From an uncultured Sphingomonas sp. (lineage in GTDB: Bacteria; Pseudomonadota; Alphaproteobacteria; Sphingomonadales; Sphingomonadaceae), in NCBI GenBank assembly GCA_913776045.1, contig CAJYOI010000041.1, positions 184,474 to 248,473 on the forward strand: a stretch of DNA of 64,000 bases, given 5' to 3'. This document shows, one piece after another, positions 26,236-35,905 of the stretch (the first letter of the stretch is position 1; each line of letters opens with the position of its first letter). Both the position numbers and the translations under genes were made by a program. The notes below the pieces were generated by a model. It was given only the letters and a program-made list of their open reading frames with translations, was not told the origin of the DNA and made no database searches.

Positions 26236-28077
26236 ATGATCGGCTCGCTGCTGATCGCCAACCGCGGCGAGATCGCCTGCCGGATCATCCGCACAGCCCG
26301 CGCGCTGGGCGTGCGAACGGTCGCGGTCTATTCGGATGCCGATGCCGAGGCGCTCCACGTTCGCGAGGCGGATGACGCTGTGCACATCGGCCCGTCCCCG
26401 GCGCGCGAAAGCTATCTCGTCGGCGACACAATCATCGCCGCGGCGAAGCAGAGCGGGGCGGAGGCGATCCACCCCGGCTATGGTTTCCTGAGCGAAAACG
26501 CCGACTTCGCGCAGGCGGTGATCGACGCCGGCCTGATCTGGGTCGGCCCCAAGCCCGACAGCATCCGCGCGATGGGACTGAAGGACGCGGCCAAGGCGCG
26601 GATGATCGCGGCCGGCGTGCCGGTGACACCGGGCTATCTGGGTGAAGACCAGAGCCCGGCAAGGCTTCAGACGGAGGCCGATGCGATCGGCTATCCCGTG
26701 CTCATCAAGGCGGTCGCCGGCGGCGGCGGCAAAGGCATGCGCCGCGTCGAAAGCGCCGCCGACTTCGCAGACATGCTCGCCAGCTGCCAGCGCGAAGCCG
26801 CCTCGTCCTTCGGCGACGATCGGGTGCTTCTGGAGAAATACATCCTCTCTCCGCGCCATATCGAGGTGCAAGTCTTCGGCGACTCGCACGGAAACGTCGT
26901 CCACCTGTTCGAACGCGACTGCTCGCTCCAGCGTCGCCACCAGAAAGTGATCGAGGAGGCCCCCGCGCCGGGCATGTCGGCCGAAACCCGCGACGCGATC
27001 TGCGCCGCCGCCGTGCGTGCTGCGCAGGCGGTCGACTACATCGGCGCCGGCACGATCGAATTCATCGCCGACGCCTCCGAGGGGCTCCGCGCCGACCGCA
27101 TCTGGTTCATGGAAATGAACACCCGCCTGCAGGTCGAACATCCGGTGACGGAGGAGATCACCGGCATCGACCTGGTCGAATGGCAGCTGCGCGTCGCCAG
27201 CGGCGAGCCGCTGCCCAAGCGCCAGGACGAGCTTTCCATTGACGGTTGGGCGATCGAAGCGCGGCTCTACGCCGAAGATCCGGCCAAGGGCTTCCTGCCG
27301 AGCGTCGGACGGCTCGAGGCCTTCGACCTGGGCGACGCCGCTCGGATCGAGACGGGCGTCGAGGAAGGCGCCGACGTGTCGCCCTTCTACGATCCGATGA
27401 TCGCCAAGGTCATCACATGGGGCGAAACCCGCAACGATGCCCGCGAGCAACTGATCGACGCGCTCGACACAGCCGTCGTCTGGCCGATCCGCTCGAACGC
27501 AGGCTTCCTGGTCAAGGCGCTGGAGCACCCCGCCTTCGTCGCCGCCGAGCTCGACACCGGCCTGCTCGCGCGAGAAGGCGACGCACTGTTGCCCAACGCG
27601 ATGCCGAGCGAGGACGCGCTTGCCGAGGCCGCCGGCCGCATCGTCGGCGATGTGGCCCTGTCAGGCTTTCGGCTGAATGCGAACACGAACCGCATCGTCC
27701 GCCTGCTCGTTGATGGCGAAGCGGTCGAGGTCGAAGCGGGTGCGCCGGGCGACGACGTGGAGGACGATGGCCTGCTCCTGACCGAAGCCGGCCAGACTTG
27801 GTCCGTCACGCCGTTCCGTGCCGGCGGTGTGTCCGCGGGCGGCGCGGCGGACGGAGCGATCCTGTCGCCGATGCCGGGCCGCATCACCGCGGTCGAGGTC
27901 GCGGCGGGCCAGTCGGTCGTGAAGGGGCAGAAGCTCGTCACGCTGGAAGCGATGAAGATGGAACACGGCCTGGTCGCGCCGTTCGACGGGACGGTTGCGG
28001 AACTGGATGCCAAGGCGGGCGCGCAAGTCGCGGAAGGCCGGATGCTGGTCCGGATCGAGCGAACCGAGGCGACGTGA
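26236..28077 (+). CDS. mccA: 3-Methylcrotonyl-CoA carboxylase biotin-carrying (alpha) subunit
   Basis: 613-residue biotin carboxylase with fused biotin carrier. Order: N-terminal biotin carboxylase (LLIANRGEIACRIIRTARAL), ATP-grasp loop VAGGGGKGMR, catalytic MEMNTRLQVEHPVTEEITGI, a C-terminal BC domain, a linker and BCCP domain with EAMKMEHG; the biotinylated Lys is residue 574. Works with MccB to carboxylate 3-methylcrotonyl-CoA. The general acyl-CoA carboxylase fold does not by itself exclude propionyl-CoA, but the mccB-type partner supports the assignment. The stop overlaps the next gene by GTGA (28074-28077). Confidence 0.92.
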   Translation: MIGSLLIANRGEIACRIIRTARALGVRTVAVYSDADAEALHVREADDAVHIGPSPARESYLVGDTIIAAAKQSGAEAIHPGYGFLSENADFAQAVIDAGLIWVGPKPDSIRAMGLKDAAKARMIAAGVPVTPGYLGEDQSPARLQTEADAIGYPVLIKAVAGGGGKGMRRVESAADFADMLASCQREAASSFGDDRVLLEKYILSPRHIEVQVFGDSHGNVVHLFERDCSLQRRHQKVIEEAPAPGMSAETRDAICAAAVRAAQAVDYIGAGTIEFIADASEGLRADRIWFMEMNTRLQVEHPVTEEITGIDLVEWQLRVASGEPLPKRQDELSIDGWAIEARLYAEDPAKGFLPSVGRLEAFDLGDAARIETGVEEGADVSPFYDPMIAKVITWGETRNDAREQLIDALDTAVVWPIRSNAGFLVKALEHPAFVAAELDTGLLAREGDALLPNAMPSEDALAEAAGRIVGDVALSGFRLNANTNRIVRLLVDGEAVEVEAGAPGDDVEDDGLLLTEAGQTWSVTPFRAGGVSAGGAADGAILSPMPGRITAVEVAAGQSVVKGQKLVTLEAMKMEHGLVAPFDGTVAELDAKAGAQVAEGRMLVRIERTEAT

Positions 28078-28541
28078 CCCTCACTATCCGCCCGGCCACC
28101 CTCGCCGACGTCCCCGCGATCGTCGCGTTGATGGCCGACGACCACAACGGCGCTCTCCGCGAAGACCCGTCGCTGCCGATCGATCCGGCCTATGAAGCCG
28201 CCTTCCACCAGATCGCTGCCGATCCGCACCAGCATCTGGTAATCGCGGAACTGCACGGTCGCGTCATCGGCACGCTTCAGGTCACGCTGATCCCCGGCCT
28301 CGCGTTCAAGGGCGCGCTGCGCGGCCAGATCGAATCCGTCCGCGTCGCGTCCGACCTTCGCGGTCAGGGCCTCGGCAAGAAGCTGATCGACTGGGCGGTC
28401 GAGCATTGCCGCGCCTCAGGCTGCCGTTTCGTCCAACTGACGTCGCAGCGGAACCGACCCGACGCGCATCGCTTCTACGACCGGCTCGGCTGGGAGCAGA
28501 GCCACCTGGGGTTCAAACTGCATTTCGAGGGACAGCACTGA
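28074..28541 (+). CDS. GNAT-family N-acetyltransferase
   Basis: 155-residue acetyltransferase. Motif A of the GNAT fold is clear (IESVRVASDLRGQGLGKKLI, with the Q/RxxGxG/A acetyl-CoA loop), followed by RFVQLTSQRNRPDAHRFYDR and LGWEQSHLGFKLHF. Starts with GTG overlapping the mccA stop, ends in TGATG with the MaoC gene, so it is translationally embedded in the leucine/acyl-CoA operon. The substrate is unknown; small-molecule amines or protein N-termini are possibilities. Confidence 0.88.
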   Translation: MTLTIRPATLADVPAIVALMADDHNGALREDPSLPIDPAYEAAFHQIAADPHQHLVIAELHGRVIGTLQVTLIPGLAFKGALRGQIESVRVASDLRGQGLGKKLIDWAVEHCRASGCRFVQLTSQRNRPDAHRFYDRLGWEQSHLGFKLHFEGQH

Positions 28542-28990
28542 TGGCCGGACGCCACTTCGACGAATGGCAGGTCGGCGATCGCATCGCTCACGACCTGCGC
28601 CGTACCGTCACCGAAACGGACAATCTTCTGTTCTCGACGATGACGCACAATCCACAGCCGCTGCACCTGGATGCGGAGGCGGCGAAGGCGTCGGAGTTCG
28701 GCCGCATCCTCGTCAACGGCACCTTCACCTTCGCACTGATGGTCGGCGTGTCCGTCGGCGACACGACGCTCGGCACGCTCGTTGCGAACCTCGGCTACGA
28801 CAAGGTCGTGATGCCGAACCCGGTCTTCATCGGCGACACGCTGCGCGGCGAAACCGAAGTCGTCGAGCTGCGCCCGTCCAGGTCGCGTCCCGGGCAGGGA
28901 ATTGTCACTTTCCGCCACCGCATGCTCAACCAGCGCGACGAGGTTGTGTGCGAATGCCTGCGCAGCGCGCTGCTGAAATCGCGTGGCTGA
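28541..28990 (+). CDS. MaoC-like hot-dog dehydratase
   Basis: 149-residue single hot-dog domain protein. Family pieces: GDRIAHDLRRTVTETDNLLF, MTHNPQPLHLDAEAAKASEF with the catalytic Asp-His neighbourhood (NPxPLHxD), GRILVNGTFTFALMVGVSVG, and a C-terminal GIVTFRHRMLNQRDEVVCEC. Most likely an enoyl-CoA hydratase of R specificity, as expected for the branched acyl-CoA pathway; beta-methylmalyl-CoA-type dehydratases are similar. The position after mccA and GNAT suggests hydration of a CoA intermediate, but methylglutaconyl-CoA hydratase is normally a crotonase-type protein. Confidence 0.85.
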   Translation: MAGRHFDEWQVGDRIAHDLRRTVTETDNLLFSTMTHNPQPLHLDAEAAKASEFGRILVNGTFTFALMVGVSVGDTTLGTLVANLGYDKVVMPNPVFIGDTLRGETEVVELRPSRSRPGQGIVTFRHRMLNQRDEVVCECLRSALLKSRG

Positions 28991-30230
28991 CTACGACGTC
29001 GTCATTATCGGCGCCGGCGCGGCCGGTGTCGGCGCGGCGCGTCGGTTGGCGGGTAGCGGCCTGTCGATCGCTGTCGTCGAGGCGAGCGCCCGCGTCGGCG
29101 GGCGGGCATGGACGCTGGGCCTCGCGGACATGCCTCTCGATCTGGGCTGCGGCTGGCTCCATTCGGCCGAGCGCAATCCGTGGGTCGGCATCGCCGAAAG
29201 CGCGGGCTTCTCAATCGATCGCAGCCCGACGAGTTGGGGCGAACAGTATCGCAACCTCGGTTTCCCGGAAGCGGACCAGAAGGCGGCGGGCGAAGCCTAT
29301 GACGCGTTCGAACGAGCCTTGCGCGAAAGCCCACCGCCAAGCGACCGCGCCGCCGATGCATTGCCCGCGGACGGCGAATGGAACGGCTTCATCGAAGCGC
29401 TGTCGGGCTACATCAACGGCGCCGGACTCGGCATGCTCTCGGTCGAGGATTATCTCGCCTATGACGACGCCGCGAGCGAAGTGAACTGGCGAGTCCCCGC
29501 CGGCTACGGCACGCTCGTCTCCGCCAGCCTGCCGCCCGTCCCGCTCCACCTGTCGACGCCGGTCGAGCGGATCGACGACGGCGGTGCTACGCTCAAGCTC
29601 GTCACGCCGCGCGGCGATATCCGCGCGCGGTCGGTCATCGTGACCGTCGCGACCAATGTACTGGCGACGGGCGGCCTCCGCCTGCCCGCCGCGCTCGACG
29701 ATCATGCCCATGCCGCAACGCGTCTGCCGCTCGGGCTCGCCGACAAGCTGTTCCTCGCCTTCGACGCTGAGGTCGTTCCGCCCGACAGCCATCTGCTCGG
29801 CAATCCAAAGAGCGCCTGCACCGGCAGCTATTATCTGCGCCCGTTCGGTCGCCCGGTAATCGAGGTATTTCTGGGCGGCGCGGGCGCTTTGGCGCTGGAG
29901 GACGTTGGGCTCGACGGTGCCGCCGCCTTCGCGATTGACGAACTTGCAGGCCTGCTCGGCAACGACGTGCGCCGCAAGCTGCGTCTTATCGCCGGCTCGG
30001 CATGGGCGCGGACGGACGGCTTCGGCGGCTCGTACAGCCACGCGCGGCCCGGGCACCATGCCGCGCGCACTACGCTGGCCGCTCCTTGGCAGGACCGGCT
30101 GTTCTTTGCCGGGGAGGCCTGTTCGCCGACCGACTTCTCCACCTCCCACGGCGCCCTCGCTACCGGCATCGCCGCAGCCGACGCCGTGCTGGCTCAGCGG
30201 AATTCCATCTCGTCGTTGACCGGGCCGTAG
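28983..30230 (+). CDS. FAD-dependent amine oxidase (polyamine/monoamine oxidase-like)
   Basis: 415-residue flavoprotein. N-terminal Rossmann motif DVVIIGAGAAGVGAARRLAG (GxGxxG), ARVGGRAWT (GG motif), LDLGCGWLH, and the C-terminal FAD-binding segment DRLFFAGEACSP with GALATGIAAADAVL. It has the compact form of bacterial monoamine/polyamine oxidases. Starts with a GTG that overlaps MaoC by 8 bp, so it belongs to the operon, and its 3' end overlaps the convergent monooxygenase gene by 37 bp. The cellular substrate is not predictable. Confidence 0.87.
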   Translation: MADYDVVIIGAGAAGVGAARRLAGSGLSIAVVEASARVGGRAWTLGLADMPLDLGCGWLHSAERNPWVGIAESAGFSIDRSPTSWGEQYRNLGFPEADQKAAGEAYDAFERALRESPPPSDRAADALPADGEWNGFIEALSGYINGAGLGMLSVEDYLAYDDAASEVNWRVPAGYGTLVSASLPPVPLHLSTPVERIDDGGATLKLVTPRGDIRARSVIVTVATNVLATGGLRLPAALDDHAHAATRLPLGLADKLFLAFDAEVVPPDSHLLGNPKSACTGSYYLRPFGRPVIEVFLGGAGALALEDVGLDGAAAFAIDELAGLLGNDVRRKLRLIAGSAWARTDGFGGSYSHARPGHHAARTTLAAPWQDRLFFAGEACSPTDFSTSHGALATGIAAADAVLAQRNSISSLTGP

Positions 30231-31645
30231 CGCAGCCTGCGCACGTCCTTCAGATAATTCTGATCGAGCCGCCACGGCGCCCGCGTTCCCTGCTGCGGCA
30301 GTATGTCCTTGGCCCGCTGAACATAGCCCGAGGTGAAGTCGAGGAATGCCTCCCGCTCCACCGGAACCGACCCCACCCGTGGCGTCGCCCGGCGCGTGCC
30401 AGTCGCGGTCATGTGCTTCAGCAACCGGCAGACATAAGCGCTCGTCAGGTCCGCCTTCAGCGTCCAGGACGCATTGGTGTAGCCGAACGCGATGGCCAGA
30501 TTGGGCACCTCCGAGAACATCATGCCCTTGTAGGTGAGCGACTGTGCGGGATCGACGGCACGCCCATCGACCGTCAGCGTGACGCCGCCCAGCATCTTCA
30601 GCTTCAGCCCCGTCGCGGTGACGACGACATCGGCGGCCAACGTCTCGCCCGACGCTAGGCGGATACCGTCCTCGGTGAAGGTCTCGATCGTATCGGTGAC
30701 GACGCTCGCCCGCCCCCCCTTGATCGCATCGAACAGGTCGCCATCGGGCACCAGACACAGCCGCTGGTCCCATGGGTCATACCGCGGCGTGAAGTGGCGA
30801 TCGACGTCCACCTCGTCGCCCAGCCGATCGCGCACCCAGCCGATCAGCCGGGTCTTCGCCGCGTCCGGATGCTTGCGCATCTGGCGATAGAAGAACTGGC
30901 CGAGCAGCACATTCTTCCATCGCGTCAGCCGGTACGCGGTCCGCTCTGGCAGCACGCGTCGCAGGGCGTTGGCGACGGCATCCTTGCCCGGCCGCGCGAC
31001 GATGTAGGTCGGCGAGCGCTGGAGCATAGTGACATGCGCCGCGGTCTTCGCCAGCTCCGGCACCAGCGTCACCGAAGTCGCCCCGCTGCCGATGACGACG
31101 ACGTGCTGGCCTGTGCAATCGAGGTCATCGGGCCAGAATTGCGGATGGACGATCCGGCCACCGAACCGCTCCACGCCCGGAAATACCGGCGCGTGGCCCT
31201 GTTCGTAATCATAGTAGCCGGCGCAGACGTAGAGGAAGTTGGCCCGAAACAACGCCCGCTCGCCGTCGCGATCGACCGTCAGGGTCCACGCGGCGTCGGC
31301 GCTCGACCATTCGGCGGCGACGACGCGGTGGCGATAGCGGATGCGCCCCGCGATGCCGTTTTCGGCCGCGGTCTCGCGCAGATAGTCGAGGATCGAACCG
31401 CCGTCCGCGATCGCCTTCGCCTGCCGCCAGGGTTTGAAACGGAAGCCGAGCGTGTGCATGTCCGAATCCGACCGGATGCCGGGATAGCGAAACAGGTCCC
31501 ACGTGCCACCCAGGTCACCCCGCGCCTCCAGGATGACGTGGCTCAGGTCGGGGCAATCGACCGCCAGATGCCAGCTCGCGCCGATGCCGGACAGGCCGGC
31601 ACCGATCACGATCACGTCGAACTGCTCCACCGCGCCCTCCATCAT
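30194..31645 (-). CDS. Baeyer-Villiger-type flavin monooxygenase
   Basis: 483-residue FAD/NADPH monooxygenase. Evidence: the N-terminal FDVIVIGAGLSGIGASWHLA, the Baeyer-Villiger fingerprint FGGRIVHPQFWPDD (FxGxxxHxxxWP), the second GxGxxG in VVVIGSGATSVTLVPELA, and VVTATGLKLKMLGG. It resembles EthA-like enzymes from actinobacteria that oxidise ketones and thioamides. Alternative starts exist (TTG 31654, GTG 31648, ATG 31645 and 31642); no strong ribosome site decides. It follows tamB by about 30 bp on the same strand and overlaps the amine oxidase 3' end. Confidence 0.9.
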   Translation of the reverse strand: MMEGAVEQFDVIVIGAGLSGIGASWHLAVDCPDLSHVILEARGDLGGTWDLFRYPGIRSDSDMHTLGFRFKPWRQAKAIADGGSILDYLRETAAENGIAGRIRYRHRVVAAEWSSADAAWTLTVDRDGERALFRANFLYVCAGYYDYEQGHAPVFPGVERFGGRIVHPQFWPDDLDCTGQHVVVIGSGATSVTLVPELAKTAAHVTMLQRSPTYIVARPGKDAVANALRRVLPERTAYRLTRWKNVLLGQFFYRQMRKHPDAAKTRLIGWVRDRLGDEVDVDRHFTPRYDPWDQRLCLVPDGDLFDAIKGGRASVVTDTIETFTEDGIRLASGETLAADVVVTATGLKLKMLGGVTLTVDGRAVDPAQSLTYKGMMFSEVPNLAIAFGYTNASWTLKADLTSAYVCRLLKHMTATGTRRATPRVGSVPVEREAFLDFTSGYVQRAKDILPQQGTRAPWRLDQNYLKDVRRLRYGPVNDEMEFR

Positions 31646-31678
31646 CACTGACAAAGGTGTAAGCGTGGATCGCCGGCG

Positions 31679-34600
31679 TCAATAGTCCTTCGAATAGCGC
31701 AGGTTCACGTTCGATCCCCCGAACGACCCCGTCGACGACAGCAGGCTGAGGGCGCGAGTCAGCGCGATTTCCAGCTGTGTCGCCGTAAAGCCGCGGGCGT
31801 CGGTGATGATCTCGATATAGATATCATCGGTCAGATACTGCCCCGCCGCCAGCGCGGTGCCGCGCCCGGTCGCCTGATCGGCGCCGAGAATACGCAGTCG
31901 GTCGATGCCGGTAACGCTGCGCAGCTTGCCGAGCGGATTGAGCCCGCCGCCACTCGATCCGCGCAGCGAATTTAACGCGGCCGCCAGCTGGATCGCCTCC
32001 GTCGCCGACAGATTGGTGACCGAGCTGCCGAACAACAGGCGTGACAACACTTCGTCCTGCGGCAGGTTGGGCGTCGACGTGAAGGTCAGTCGCGGCTGCT
32101 GCGCCGATCCACCGATCGCGATCGTCGCGGTGATGCCCTGCGTCGTCGTGGTCGCGGCGATGTCGAGTTCCGGATCGCCGATCGGCCCACCGCGGAAGCG
32201 GACGATGCCGCGGGTCAGGTCGAACCGCTTGCCGGCGAAGCTGTACGTGCCGCGTACGACGCGCGCCTCGCCGGTCACGTTGGGCGCGGCCGACGTACCA
32301 CCGACACGGATGTCGGCCTCCCATTCGGACTCCAGCCCCATGCCCGAGACGTAGAGGCGGTTGTCCGCCCGCACTCGAAGCGCGAGCTTGAACAGCCCCG
32401 GCGACGAGGCGGCCGGCTGGTCGCGACGCGCAGAGGCGGCGCGCGCGATGTCGCTCTTGCGACGCACACCGGTCAGTTCGGGCACTTCGGCCGCGCCTTG
32501 GCGGACGATCTCGTAGCGCGCCTCCGGAATGGTCAGCTCACCCTGGATCAGCCCGCCGTTCTGCGCCGAGTTGGTCACGCGGATGGTGCCCGTCGCGGTC
32601 GCACCCAGCGCATTGCTGCGAGCGAGCCGCGCGTTGTTCAGCGTCGCACGCACGTCGATCGGGAAGCCGCTGTCCGCCGCCAGACCGACCGTGCCTTGCG
32701 CGGTGATCGTGCCTTCACCCGCCTGCGCCGCCATGTCGGTCAGCTCGAACCGGTCGTTAGTGAAGCGGCCGTTTATGCGCATGTTGGTCAGGCGCGTGCC
32801 GTAGGTTTCGTTATCGTACGTCAGGTTGCTCGCGCGCACGACGCCGGTCAACTGCGGCGACGATACCCGCCCGCCGAAGTCGGCCGCGACGCCGATGGGC
32901 CCGCTCAACTGCTGCCCCGCGAAGCCCGCGAAGGAGAACAGCACGCCAGCGGGGCCATTGTAGCGGATGCCGCCCGACAGCGGCGCCGCCATCAGCCGTG
33001 TCGTCCAGCTGCCGCTACCCGGCGGCAACGGCCGCAGTGTCGCGACAAGCCGACCGACGGTCGTCGTGCCCCGCTGGATGATCGCACGGGCGTCGCCGCC
33101 GTCGGGCAGCAGGCGCCCGGCGAAGACGATGTTCACCGGCGTCGACACCGACGCTAGGCTGGAGCGGGTGAAGTTGGTGATGCGCAGCTTCGCATCCGCC
33201 TGCGGGAAGCTGGCGCCGGTCGGCTGGCGGAAGTCGAGGCTGCCGCTCGCCTGTCCGCCAAGACCGATGCCGGGCACGAAGGCATTCGCGATCGACAGAT
33301 CCATCCGGTCGAGCCGCGACTGCAGCTCGATGCCGTTGCCGTAGCGGCCGGCCAGCCGCAGCGAGCCTTGGTCGAAATCGATCCGCGTCGGTTGCAGGCG
33401 ATAGCTGCCGCGCTCCGGAATGATGCGTGCGGGCTGAGCGGTGCGGAAGTTGATCCCGTTCGCCTGCCCCTGCAGCGCAGCCAGCCAAAGCTGCGGCGAG
33501 AAGCGCGCGTTGAGGCCGACCCGGAATGGTACGCCGGACGACCCTTCGGCGAATGCCTGCGCGGTGCCGCTGCCGCCGCGATAGTAGAGCTTCACACGGC
33601 TGGTGCGCAGCAGGAACTCACCCATCTTCAGGTTCGCGATCTGCGCATCGCCCGTTATGGCCGGCTGGCTCGGATAGAGGATTGCGGTCCCGACGACGAT
33701 CGCACGGCCGATCGTCAGTCCGGCACTGCCCGGAATGACCGCGTTCAACGCACGGGCGTTCACGTCGGCGCGCTGCACATTGCCCTGCGCCGCAAGCCGC
33801 AGCGTGCCGTTGACGCCCGATCCGTTGAACGCAAGTTGCCCGGCGAACGGTCCGGCTGGGGTCTGTTCGACCCGCCCGCGGAAATCGATGCCGGCAAAGC
33901 GCGCGTTGCGGATGTCTGCGGTCAGCCGGGGTCCGGTCGACAGCAGCAGATCTGCGGTGAACGGCCCGTAATCGGACCCGCCCCGCGCGACGATGGCATA
34001 GCGACTGCCCTGTCCACGGATCGTGGCCGTCACGCCGGTCAGACCAACGCCGAGACCCGGGCGCGCGGCGCGAATAGTCGCGACAGGCGCGTAGAGCGTC
34101 CCCGTGACCCGCGCGCTGACGGGGCCATAGACAGTCGAATATGCATCCGCATCGATCAGCAGAGGCCCGGCTGGGTCGTAGCGGCCCGAGCCGCGCGTAA
34201 CGCGGAACTGCGGCGCATTCACTCGCAGATTGTTGAAGACGATGATCCCCTGCGGCGTATAGTCCAGGTCCACTCGCGCGATGGCGTTGCCGCCAAGAAA
34301 GTCTCGCGCGCCGTCGTTGAATATCCGCGACGTCCGCGCGACCACCCGCCCACGGATGCCGAAGCCGCCGCTCGCCGGCGTGTAGAGCTGCGCATCGGTC
34401 GTCAAATTGACGATGCCAAAGCCCTCGACACGATAGTCGTTCACCCGCCCCTTCAGCGCCCCGGCATAGCGACCGGTCGCCAAATTCGCCGCCACGATCG
34501 CGGTCGCATCGATCCGGTCGGATCGGATGCGCAGATTGTCGGACAGAATTTCGGTGCCGTTGTTGATCGCGAGATCGCCGTTGATCACAACGTTGGTCAG

Positions 34601-35905
34601 CAACCCGCCGGCCGCAGCGTTCAGCCCGGTCACCCGTGCTGCCCGTGCCGCGACCGGGATCATGATGCGGTCGGCGTTCACGCGCGCGCGCCCTTCGGCG
34701 TACAGGCCCTGCACCACCGTCTCACCGAAACCGACCGCTGCGGCGCGCAGCTTATAGTCGACGACAGGCGTCGCGAACGGTCCGTCAAGCGCGACGGCCA
34801 GTTGCACCTCACGCCCGTTCAGATTCGGCGCGATCGCCCCCGGCGTCAGCAGCATCGCCGTCGCCTTGAAGTTGGAGAAACGGCTGTCGGCCAGGTTGAG
34901 CTTGCCGTCACCCGTCACCTGCAACGCGCTGGAACGGAGCAGCAGCTTGGTGTCAGCAACGCGATCGGCGAAGGCCGCATCGATCGCGACATCGAGCCGC
35001 GGCGAGGTAAGCCGTTCGACCGGGCCTTTCAAATACAGTCCCGGCTGCGTCGTCCCGCGCACAATGAATTTGCCGTCGCGCCCCTCGACGCGCAGGTCGG
35101 CGAGACTGCTGCCACCGAGCGTCGACACCGCCCGCCCCGTCCACCGCCGCCAGTCGCCCCGTCCATCGACAGCCAGCGTCAGCGGCGCCTCCAGCTTGGC
35201 CATGCTGGCGATCAGGCCGTTGGCCGGCGCCTGCGCATTCAGCTTCAGGTCGAAGCGATTGGCGTCCGGTACGGCGTCGAGACGCAGTGCGACGTGGTCG
35301 CCCCCGGCGATGCCCGGCCCGGTCAGCGTGCGCCCGTCCAGCTGCACCTGCGCCCGCCGATCGGCGATGTGGACGCTGCCGGCTACCTGCGCCAGCCGCC
35401 GCGCCCCGCTGACCGCCGGCGCCAGGTCGATCCGGCCGATCGCCAACCGGTTCACGTCGATGTCGATATCGGGCAGCAGCGGCGCGTTGGGATCGCTCGG
35501 GACGGGCTTCAGCACCGGCATACGGCTCATGCTGATTAGTGGGCTGGTCAGCTGGCGGACGTCGACATGGTTGCGCGCGAAGGCGAACGGCCGCCAGTCG
35601 ACCCGCAGCTCCGGCGAGGTCAGGAACACGCCGCGCTGGTCTCGCACCCGCACGTCGCGCAGGCGCATGTCGCCATAGATGGACCCGTCGATCCGCCCAA
35701 CCCGCACATTGATGCCGTTGGCCATCGTGTACCCGCCGATGCGATCCGCGACGAAGCGGCGTCCCGGCTGGGTATTCAGGCCGAACATCACCAGCACCAG
35801 CAACAGCGCCGAGCCTGCGATGACGATGCCGACCCACTTGGCGATGGTCTGCCACATCGGGCGGCGCTCTTTGACCACGACAGTCGTTTCCTGCGACGCG
35901 GCCAT
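31679..35905 (-). CDS. tamB: Translocation and assembly module protein TamB
   Basis: 1408-residue inner-membrane-anchored protein that works with TamA in outer-membrane protein assembly and lipid transport. An N-terminal signal anchor (WVGIVIAGSALLLVLVMFGL) is followed by more than 1200 residues of beta-taco-type repeats rich in Gly, Asn and Arg (DLRVEGRDGKFIVRG-like strands), and the DUF490/TamB C-terminal domain with LDIAATTTTQGITATIAIGG, DEVLSRLLFGSSVTNLSATE and LEIALTRALSLLSSTGSFGG near the end. The ATG at 35905 overlaps the tamA stop by one base, so the pair is translationally coupled. Length is normal for alphaproteobacteria. Confidence 0.95.
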   Translation of the reverse strand: MAASQETTVVVKERRPMWQTIAKWVGIVIAGSALLLVLVMFGLNTQPGRRFVADRIGGYTMANGINVRVGRIDGSIYGDMRLRDVRVRDQRGVFLTSPELRVDWRPFAFARNHVDVRQLTSPLISMSRMPVLKPVPSDPNAPLLPDIDIDVNRLAIGRIDLAPAVSGARRLAQVAGSVHIADRRAQVQLDGRTLTGPGIAGGDHVALRLDAVPDANRFDLKLNAQAPANGLIASMAKLEAPLTLAVDGRGDWRRWTGRAVSTLGGSSLADLRVEGRDGKFIVRGTTQPGLYLKGPVERLTSPRLDVAIDAAFADRVADTKLLLRSSALQVTGDGKLNLADSRFSNFKATAMLLTPGAIAPNLNGREVQLAVALDGPFATPVVDYKLRAAAVGFGETVVQGLYAEGRARVNADRIMIPVAARAARVTGLNAAAGGLLTNVVINGDLAINNGTEILSDNLRIRSDRIDATAIVAANLATGRYAGALKGRVNDYRVEGFGIVNLTTDAQLYTPASGGFGIRGRVVARTSRIFNDGARDFLGGNAIARVDLDYTPQGIIVFNNLRVNAPQFRVTRGSGRYDPAGPLLIDADAYSTVYGPVSARVTGTLYAPVATIRAARPGLGVGLTGVTATIRGQGSRYAIVARGGSDYGPFTADLLLSTGPRLTADIRNARFAGIDFRGRVEQTPAGPFAGQLAFNGSGVNGTLRLAAQGNVQRADVNARALNAVIPGSAGLTIGRAIVVGTAILYPSQPAITGDAQIANLKMGEFLLRTSRVKLYYRGGSGTAQAFAEGSSGVPFRVGLNARFSPQLWLAALQGQANGINFRTAQPARIIPERGSYRLQPTRIDFDQGSLRLAGRYGNGIELQSRLDRMDLSIANAFVPGIGLGGQASGSLDFRQPTGASFPQADAKLRITNFTRSSLASVSTPVNIVFAGRLLPDGGDARAIIQRGTTTVGRLVATLRPLPPGSGSWTTRLMAAPLSGGIRYNGPAGVLFSFAGFAGQQLSGPIGVAADFGGRVSSPQLTGVVRASNLTYDNETYGTRLTNMRINGRFTNDRFELTDMAAQAGEGTITAQGTVGLAADSGFPIDVRATLNNARLARSNALGATATGTIRVTNSAQNGGLIQGELTIPEARYEIVRQGAAEVPELTGVRRKSDIARAASARRDQPAASSPGLFKLALRVRADNRLYVSGMGLESEWEADIRVGGTSAAPNVTGEARVVRGTYSFAGKRFDLTRGIVRFRGGPIGDPELDIAATTTTQGITATIAIGGSAQQPRLTFTSTPNLPQDEVLSRLLFGSSVTNLSATEAIQLAAALNSLRGSSGGGLNPLGKLRSVTGIDRLRILGADQATGRGTALAAGQYLTDDIYIEIITDARGFTATQLEIALTRALSLLSSTGSFGGSNVNLRYSKDY

